Assembly (NCBI RefSeq): GCF_039645565.1
Contig: NZ_CP147914.1
Coordinates: forward strand, 1,795,573-1,859,572
DNA from: Sulfurimonas sp. HSL1-2
GTDB lineage: Bacteria > Campylobacterota > Campylobacteria > Campylobacterales > Sulfurimonadaceae
Direction: 5' to 3'
DNA: 64,000 nt
This document shows positions 58,544 through 64,000 of this stretch, in pieces; position 1 is the first letter of the stretch, and each line of letters opens with the position of its first letter. The notes under the pieces are model-generated. The model saw nothing but the letters and a program-made list of their open reading frames with translations. It made no database searches and had not been told where the DNA came from. The position numbers were made by a program, and so were the translations under genes.

Positions 58544-59790
58544 ACGCCTTCGACGTCATCGTCGCCGGCAGCGGCGCCGCAGGCATGATGGCCGCCATCG
58601 TCGCGGCCCGCCGTGGCAGAAGGGTGCTGCTGCTTGAAAAGCTCTCCAAACCCGGTGCCAAGCTCAAAGCGACCGGCGGCGGCCGCTGTAACCTCACCAA
58701 CACCCTCGACAATGCCGCATTTATGGCCCGTTTCGGCCGCGACGGCCGCTTCATGACCCCGGCACTGGACGCCTTTGACCACAAAGCCCTGATCGCTTTT
58801 TTCAATGAGATCGGCGTCGAGACCCACGCTCCCGACGGCTACCGGGTCTTTCCCGTCACCCACAGTGCGGAGACGATCCTCTCCGCACTTGAAAAGGAGC
58901 TCGAACGCCTCGGTGTCGAGGTACGCTGCAAGCAGAAGGTCGTCACCGTCGAGCATAACGGCGAGCGTGTTACCGGGGTGACGACGGAAACAGACACCTT
59001 CACCGCCCCCCATGTCGTTCTTGCCACGGGGGGGCTCGGATACCCGCAGCTCGGTGCCGAAGGGGACGGCTACGCCCTCTCCGAGCAGGCGGGCCACACT
59101 GTCACCGCGCTCTACCCCGCCATGATGCCGCTCAAGACCAAGGAGAGCTGGGTAGAGCACTGCCGCGCCGATACGATCCCAAAGGTCACCATCAGGGTCG
59201 ACCTGAAAAAGGCGAAGAAACTGCGTGCGACCGGGGACCTCATCTTCACCAAGAGCGGCATCCGGGGCCCCGCCGTCCTGGACTTCGCCCGCGACGTCAC
59301 CCCGCTGCTGGAGACCTACGGCGAGGTGCCGCTGCTGATCAACATGACGAAGGGGATGAGCGAGGACGACCTCCTCAAACACTTCAAGGCGTACCAGGGC
59401 ACCCATCCCGACGCAGTGACGATAGACCTTGTCATGACGCTGCTGCCCGAAGCCCTCTCGCTGCAGCTCTGTGCCCTCGCCCACGCCGACCCGCAGGCGC
59501 GTTTCGGCAAGCTCGACGGTAAGGTCCGCAACGACCTCATCCGGCTGCTCGCCTGGACCCCGCTCACCGTCACCGGCCACGACGGTTTCAAGATGGCGAT
59601 GATCACCCGCGGCGGCGTGTCGCTCAAGGAGATCCGCCCCGAAACGATGGAGAGCAGGCTGCTCAATGGACTCTACTTCTGCGGGGAGCTGATGAACCTT
59701 GACGGCCCCTGCGGCGGCTACAATCTGCAGTGGTCCTTCGCCAGCGGCTACCTCGCCGGGCATCTCGGCGACACGCCGGCAACGGCATAG
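58540..59790 (+). CDS. BaiN/HI0933-family FAD-dependent oxidoreductase
   Basis: 416 residues. The FAD-binding motif VIVAGSGAAGMMAAIVAARRG is followed by KLKATGGGRCNLTN, a signature of the HI0933/BaiN family, then APHVVLATGGLGYPQLG and, near the end, LYFCGELMNLDGPCGGYNLQ with WSFASGYLAG. The family's natural reaction is mostly unproven; BaiN itself acts in bile-acid dehydroxylation. Here it follows the unknown protein with a 4-base overlap (ATGA). Confidence 0.92.
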   Translation: MNAFDVIVAGSGAAGMMAAIVAARRGRRVLLLEKLSKPGAKLKATGGGRCNLTNTLDNAAFMARFGRDGRFMTPALDAFDHKALIAFFNEIGVETHAPDGYRVFPVTHSAETILSALEKELERLGVEVRCKQKVVTVEHNGERVTGVTTETDTFTAPHVVLATGGLGYPQLGAEGDGYALSEQAGHTVTALYPAMMPLKTKESWVEHCRADTIPKVTIRVDLKKAKKLRATGDLIFTKSGIRGPAVLDFARDVTPLLETYGEVPLLINMTKGMSEDDLLKHFKAYQGTHPDAVTIDLVMTLLPEALSLQLCALAHADPQARFGKLDGKVRNDLIRLLAWTPLTVTGHDGFKMAMITRGGVSLKEIRPETMESRLLNGLYFCGELMNLDGPCGGYNLQWSFASGYLAGHLGDTPATA

Positions 59791-59881
59791 CCACCCCCTG
59801 CGTCACCGCCACTTTTAGGAGACGCTTTTTTCTTTTTGTGTACACTTGAAGATAAATCAGTCCGTAGAAGGATCGTCAAGA

Positions 59882-61606
59882 ATGGCATCGAAGTGGTGGG
59901 AGCGCGCCGTTTTTTACCAGGTCTACCCCCGCAGTTTCGCCGACAGTAACGGCGACGGGATCGGCGACCTCCCCGGTATCATCGCGAAACTCGACTACCT
60001 GCAGTGGCTGGGCATCGGTGCGATCTGGCTCTCGCCACACTACCCCTCCCCGCAGATTGACGTCGGTTACGATATTGCAGATTTTACGGCGGTCGAGCCC
60101 GCGTACGGAACAATGGACGACTTCGACCGCCTTCTCGATGCCGTCCATCAGCGGGGGATGAAGCTCATCCTCGACCTGGTCCTCAACCACACGTCCGAGA
60201 AACATCCATGGTTTTTGGAGTCGCGCTCAAGCCGCGACAACCCGAAACGCGACTGGTACATCTGGCGCGACGGCAAGGAGGGTACTCCACCCAACAACTG
60301 GCAGTCAGAGTTCGGCGGCAGTGCATGGGAGTATGACAACGCGACAGGGCAGTGGTACTACCACTACTTCCTCAAAGAACAGCCCGACCTGAACTGGCGC
60401 AACCCCGAAGTCAAACGCGCCATGTTCGGCGCAGCCCGTTTCTGGCTGGATAAGGGCGTCGACGGTTTCCGCCTGGACGCCATCAGCACGCTTTTCGAAG
60501 AGAAGGATTTCACGCCTCACACCAGCCACTACAGTGCCGTCGATGCCCTTCGCAGCAACTGGCTGCACGGCATTGACGGGTCGACCCTCTCCTACGATGC
60601 GATCCTCGCCGACCTCTTCAAATACCAGCGCAATCACACGGAAAATTTTGAGCTGATCGAAGAGTTGCGCCGTCTCGTCGACGAATACGAAGAACGTTTT
60701 CTCGTCGGCGAGACCTCCGACCTTCGCTTCCTGGGCAAAGGAGACGACAGGCTGCACAGCATCTTCGATTTCGATCTCCTTTACCAGCAGAACCTGAGTC
60801 CGGATATCGTCAGAAAACTCTTGATGCACTGGGGCGGCAAAGCACCGCAGGGCAGCCGTATCGGCAATACCCTGAACAACCATGACCAATCGAGAATGGC
60901 GGAGCATTTCGCCCCGGACGACCTCCGCCGATGCCGCAGCGCCATTGCCGTGACTCTCTTCCTTGAAGGCATCCCTTTCCTCTACTACGGCGAAGAGATA
61001 GGTATGCGGGACTATACGATTGAAAGCCTCGACGAGCTGCGCGATCACGTCGGCCATGTCTACCGTCGCCTGCGACAAGAGGACGGTGTCGGCGAAGATT
61101 ATATCCTCAAGGAACTCGGCACGTTCTCCCGGGACCGCTGCCGGACCCCGATGCAGTGGGACCGTTCCCCCAACGCCGGCTTCGCTCCGGCCGGCGTGAG
61201 GACCTGGCTTCCGGTACATGGCAACTACCTCGCAGGCGTCAACGTGGCCGACCAGACCGCCGACGCCGCGTCGCTTTTACATTTCTACCAAAAGCTGATC
61301 CATATTCGCAGTACCAACAGGGCGCTGCAGACAGGTACTTTTGCGGACCTCGACCCTACAAATGAAAAATGCCTCGTTTTCCTGCGTGAAACCCCCGCGC
61401 AGCGTTGCCTGGTCATTATCAGTTTTTCACCGGAGGAAGCGTGCTTCTCCCTTGAAGCGCAGGGCCGTCTCCTTTTCGACGGCATGCAAAACGGCGTGCC
61501 GCTGACGGCGGGGCCCTACACGCTCGCCCCCTTCGGTATCCTGATCGCAGAGATCGAAGAGCTTGGCCCTGTGTCCAACTGTTCATCCTTTTCAGCTATG
61601 GTGTAA
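59882..61606 (+). CDS. GH13 alpha-glucosidase / oligo-1,6-glucosidase-like
   Basis: 574 residues from the ATG at 59882 with GAAGGAT upstream; a TTG at 59846 is weaker. GH13 regions: DSNGDGIGDLPGI, DLVLNHTSEKHPWF, the nucleophile Asp in GVDGFRLDAIS (about 199), the acid/base Glu in FLVGETS (about 275) and NTLNNHDQSRMAEHF. All catalytic residues are present. The protein hydrolyses or transfers alpha-glucosyl units and is cytoplasmic. The next gene makes glucosylglycerol, so glucosylglycerol breakdown or glycosyl exchange is a plausible role; glycogen or maltose use is the alternative. Confidence 0.87.
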   Translation: MASKWWERAVFYQVYPRSFADSNGDGIGDLPGIIAKLDYLQWLGIGAIWLSPHYPSPQIDVGYDIADFTAVEPAYGTMDDFDRLLDAVHQRGMKLILDLVLNHTSEKHPWFLESRSSRDNPKRDWYIWRDGKEGTPPNNWQSEFGGSAWEYDNATGQWYYHYFLKEQPDLNWRNPEVKRAMFGAARFWLDKGVDGFRLDAISTLFEEKDFTPHTSHYSAVDALRSNWLHGIDGSTLSYDAILADLFKYQRNHTENFELIEELRRLVDEYEERFLVGETSDLRFLGKGDDRLHSIFDFDLLYQQNLSPDIVRKLLMHWGGKAPQGSRIGNTLNNHDQSRMAEHFAPDDLRRCRSAIAVTLFLEGIPFLYYGEEIGMRDYTIESLDELRDHVGHVYRRLRQEDGVGEDYILKELGTFSRDRCRTPMQWDRSPNAGFAPAGVRTWLPVHGNYLAGVNVADQTADAASLLHFYQKLIHIRSTNRALQTGTFADLDPTNEKCLVFLRETPAQRCLVIISFSPEEACFSLEAQGRLLFDGMQNGVPLTAGPYTLAPFGILIAEIEELGPVSNCSSFSAMV

Positions 61607-61636
61607 AGGAAGCCACTTACACCGTTCGTACTGAAC

Positions 61637-63955
61637 TTGCATATTCAATTATTCTGGTTTTTTACATACCACTCTACACTATTACAGGAGGGTAGTCACA
61701 TCTCTATTGTTATCACAGAAGACATCCACATTCTGGCCACGGATCTCGACGGGACCTTTTTAGAAAGCGTCAACAGAGAAGACGATCCGCTATACCGCTA
61801 CTTGCACGACCATCCGAACATCATCCTGGTTTTCAACTCCGGAAGGAATATCGAACTGATCCTGCCGCTGCTCGATGACATGTCCATCCCCACCCCCCAC
61901 TACATCATCGGAGACGTCGGTGCATCCGTACTTGACGGTGCGAGCCTGGAACCTATACAGCCGCTGCAGAACAACATCTCGAACCGGTGGTACAAGACCC
62001 TCGATTCCATCGCGGATCTGCGCGACCGGCTCGAGACGCTGGAGCGCCAGGACCAGCCCCAGGAGCGCCGCCTCTCCTACTACGTCACGAGCAGCACCAT
62101 CCCCCGGGAGCTGGTCGACGAGCTCGCCACCCGCGAGTGCGACGTCCTGCACTCCAACGAGATCTACCTGGACATCCTGCCAAAAGGCACCAGCAAAGGC
62201 TCCACCCTCGAAGCGCTGGTGCAGCACCTGGGCGTCCCCAAAGAGCGCGTGATCGTCGCCGGGGATACCCTCAACGATCTGAGCATGTACCAGCACGGTT
62301 TCAAAGGCGTCGTATTGAACAACGCCGAAACCCCGCTCAAAGAGGCGGCCAGCCAGATCGAACACGCCTACTTCTCCAAGGCCCCGGGCACCCACGGTAT
62401 CCTCGAAGCGATGCAGCATTTCGGCATTGCCGAGGCGGAAGAGGTGCCCGAGGCCCCTGTCCCGGCATACGGTGACGCCGATCTCGTGATGGTCTACCAC
62501 CGCCAGCCCTTCCTGGAAGTGGTAGAGAACGGGCGGGTCGTCCGCAAAAAACACACCAGCCCCAACGGTATTCTGCCGACCCTGCTGGGCTTCTTCGCCG
62601 ACGGCGTCAAGGGCTCATGGGTCGCCTGGTCCAAAACGGAGAGCCGCACACCGGAGGGGTTTGAGAAGTATGTCGAGGTGGACAGGGAGCGGTACGCGCA
62701 CCTTCGGGTCTGCCGCGTGCCGCTGACCGCGCACGACGTCAAGATTTTTTACGAGGTCTTCTCCAAGGAGGCCCTGTGGCTTCTATTACACTCGTTCCAT
62801 GAAAAAGCGGTCTTCAACCACGCGCACTGGAAGCATTTTTGCGAAGTGAACCGTATCTTCGCGGAGAACACGGCAGCCGAAGCGGCCGAGGGGGCCGTCG
62901 TCTGGATCCACGACTACAACCTCTGGATGGTGCCGGGCTACCTGCGGCAGCTCCGCCCCGATGTCAAAATCGCCTTTTACCACCACACCCCGTTCCCGGC
63001 GGCGGACATCTTTAACATGTTCCCCTGGCGTCGCGACATCATCAACTCGCTCCTGCAGTGCGACTATATCGGTTTCCACATCCCCCAGTACATCGACAAC
63101 TTCGTCAATACCGTCCGCTCCAACACCCAGATCGAAGTCAACTCCCGCAAAAGTGCCGCACCGCTGTTCAAAACCTACGGCTGTGCCATGGGAGTGGACG
63201 ACTACGCCGACTCCTTTACGACCGAGCTCAATACCGTCCGCCTCGGCGCGCACCCCGTCGGCATCAACTGCGACTATATCGAACAGCTCACGGCAAGCGA
63301 CGATGTCCACTCCCTCTACCGAAAGATCCGCGACGAGATCGGCGACAACAAACTCATCGTCTCCATCGAACGCACGGACTACACCAAGGGGCCTGTCGAC
63401 AAACTCAAGGCCTACGAACACTTCCTGGAAACCCACCCCGAAATGCGCGGGAAGATCAATCTCTTCATGGTCTGTACCCCGCCGGCGAAGGGAATGGCGA
63501 TCTACGACGAGATTACCCAGGATATCGCCTACCACGTCGGGCTCATCAACGGCCGTTTCGGCACCTACAAGTGGACCCCGATCAACTATGTCAGCCGGGT
63601 CATCCCCTTCGAGGACGTCGTCGCCTACAACTGTGCCGCGGATATCGGCTGGGTGACGCCGCTGCGCGACGGGCTGAACCTGGTCTCCAAAGAGTATGTG
63701 GCGGCCCAGCACGCCATCGGCGGCAAAGGGGCCCTGGTCCTCTCCGAGTTCGCCGGGGCGGCGGTGGAGCTGCACGGTGCCTTCCTGGCCAACCCCTACG
63801 ACCCCGTGGAGATGAGCGACACCCTCGCCCAGGCACTCCACGCCCCGGAAAACGAAAGGATCTCCCGCCTGCAGCGGATGTCAAACATCATCCACCGCTA
63901 CGACGTCAACGCCTGGGGGCAGGATTTCCTCTCCAGCGTCACGGAGACGGACTGA
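61637..63955 (+). CDS. ggpPS: Fused glucosylglycerol-phosphate phosphatase/synthase (GgpPS-like)
   Basis: 772 codons from a TTG at 61637, but the true start is doubtful: AGGAGG at 61686-61691 fits an ATC at 61700. The N-terminal HAD phosphatase (about 30-260) has ATDLDGTFLES, LPKGTSKGSTL and VIVAGDTLNDLSMYQ. The C-terminal GT20 synthase (about 280-770) has VWIHDYNLWMVPGYL and FYHHTPFPAADIFNMFPWRR, the form seen in GgpS rather than the FLHIPFP of trehalose-6-phosphate synthase. ERTDYTKGP and GLNLVSKEYVA complete the donor site. It would make glucosylglycerol-3-phosphate from ADP-glucose and glycerol-3-phosphate and remove the phosphate, giving the osmolyte glucosylglycerol. This fusion is known from some proteobacteria. 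Confidence 0.88.
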   Translation: MHIQLFWFFTYHSTLLQEGSHISIVITEDIHILATDLDGTFLESVNREDDPLYRYLHDHPNIILVFNSGRNIELILPLLDDMSIPTPHYIIGDVGASVLDGASLEPIQPLQNNISNRWYKTLDSIADLRDRLETLERQDQPQERRLSYYVTSSTIPRELVDELATRECDVLHSNEIYLDILPKGTSKGSTLEALVQHLGVPKERVIVAGDTLNDLSMYQHGFKGVVLNNAETPLKEAASQIEHAYFSKAPGTHGILEAMQHFGIAEAEEVPEAPVPAYGDADLVMVYHRQPFLEVVENGRVVRKKHTSPNGILPTLLGFFADGVKGSWVAWSKTESRTPEGFEKYVEVDRERYAHLRVCRVPLTAHDVKIFYEVFSKEALWLLLHSFHEKAVFNHAHWKHFCEVNRIFAENTAAEAAEGAVVWIHDYNLWMVPGYLRQLRPDVKIAFYHHTPFPAADIFNMFPWRRDIINSLLQCDYIGFHIPQYIDNFVNTVRSNTQIEVNSRKSAAPLFKTYGCAMGVDDYADSFTTELNTVRLGAHPVGINCDYIEQLTASDDVHSLYRKIRDEIGDNKLIVSIERTDYTKGPVDKLKAYEHFLETHPEMRGKINLFMVCTPPAKGMAIYDEITQDIAYHVGLINGRFGTYKWTPINYVSRVIPFEDVVAYNCAADIGWVTPLRDGLNLVSKEYVAAQHAIGGKGALVLSEFAGAAVELHGAFLANPYDPVEMSDTLAQALHAPENERISRLQRMSNIIHRYDVNAWGQDFLSSVTETD

Positions 63956-63969
63956 GCCTTCCGGACGAC

Positions 63970-63995
63970 GGCCCCCTGATCGTTTGCCGGGGGCC
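63970..63995 (+). terminator. Hairpin after the glucosylglycerol gene
   Basis: GGCCCCC and GGGGGCC form a perfect 7-base stem with a 12-base loop, 15 bases after the stop. The window ends before any U-tract can be seen. Confidence 0.55.
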
Positions 63996-64000
63996 GGCCG

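Noticed and set aside
61700-63955. Trehalose-6-phosphate synthase/phosphatase as identity of the last gene
   Set aside because: The phosphatase is N-terminal, and the synthase motif is FYHHTPFP with HDYNLW, as in GgpS, not the FLHIPFP and HDYHL forms of OtsA. A tree would settle it.

Overview
The window looks like chromosomal DNA from a free-living member of the Campylobacterota (former Epsilonproteobacteria). Several gene clusters are typical of that phylum as I recall it: lpxC / short tsaB / thrB / DUF448 / infB / rbfA / rimP; fabZ / lpxA / clpX / mreB / mreC; UPF0323 lipoprotein next to a glutathionylspermidine-synthase-like gene; ferredoxin close to ppx; nadA / nadC / DHH; plsY / folB. 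The protein-coding DNA is visibly GC-rich, with G/C at most third codon positions, which is unusual for the phylum. The rRNA genes and the DNA around them are AT-richer. A Sulfurimonas- or Hydrogenimonas-like chemolithotroph would fit, but the genus is inference.

Layout. (1) 1-9.3 kb is the most accessory-like part. It holds an OprD-type porin cut by the window edge, an AaeA/AaeX/AaeB/NodT-type efflux operon with a divergent AraC-GyrI regulator, and a Cache-domain two-component pair. (2) 9.5-11.0 kb has a large outer-membrane protein of unknown function. (3) 11.1-23.4 kb is housekeeping: cyclophilin, queH, fabZ-lpxA-clpX-mreB-mreC-mipA-like, carB, a miniature Sua5-like protein, the UPF0323 lipoprotein and an ATP-grasp ligase. 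(4) 23.6-25.1 kb is a copper-delivery cassette: PCu(A)C chaperone, membrane-anchored unknown, SCO protein. (5) 25.2-29.2 kb on the minus strand holds an AI-2E-family permease, a lone OppC-like permease, ung and a FadL-family channel.

(6) 29.7-35.1 kb is a complete rRNA operon on the minus strand, read 16S, tRNA-Ile(GAT), tRNA-Ala(TGC), 23S, 5S. It has a near-consensus promoter and clear inverted flanks that form the 16S and 23S processing stems. (7) 35.2-48.2 kb is a nearly unbroken minus-strand series of overlapping genes for translation initiation, riboflavin, menaquinone, lipid A, t6A, threonine, NAD and peptidoglycan functions. (8) 48.3-59.8 kb alternates strands: plsY-folB, a second two-component pair, ferredoxin, Na+/H+ antiporter, ppx, bamA, tyrA, a conserved unknown and a BaiN-like flavoprotein. 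(9) 59.9-64.0 kb holds a GH13 alpha-glucosidase and a fused phosphatase/synthase for the compatible solute glucosylglycerol, closed by a hairpin.

I found no insertion sequence, phage gene, CRISPR array, toxin-antitoxin pair or recognisable defence system. No clearly new multi-gene system is visible. The points most worth a second look are the glucosylglycerol locus with its odd start site, two unusually small t6A-pathway proteins, the uncharacterised barrel divergent from a sensor kinase, the efflux locus with a probably leaderless regulator, and several well-formed inverted repeats at promoters.
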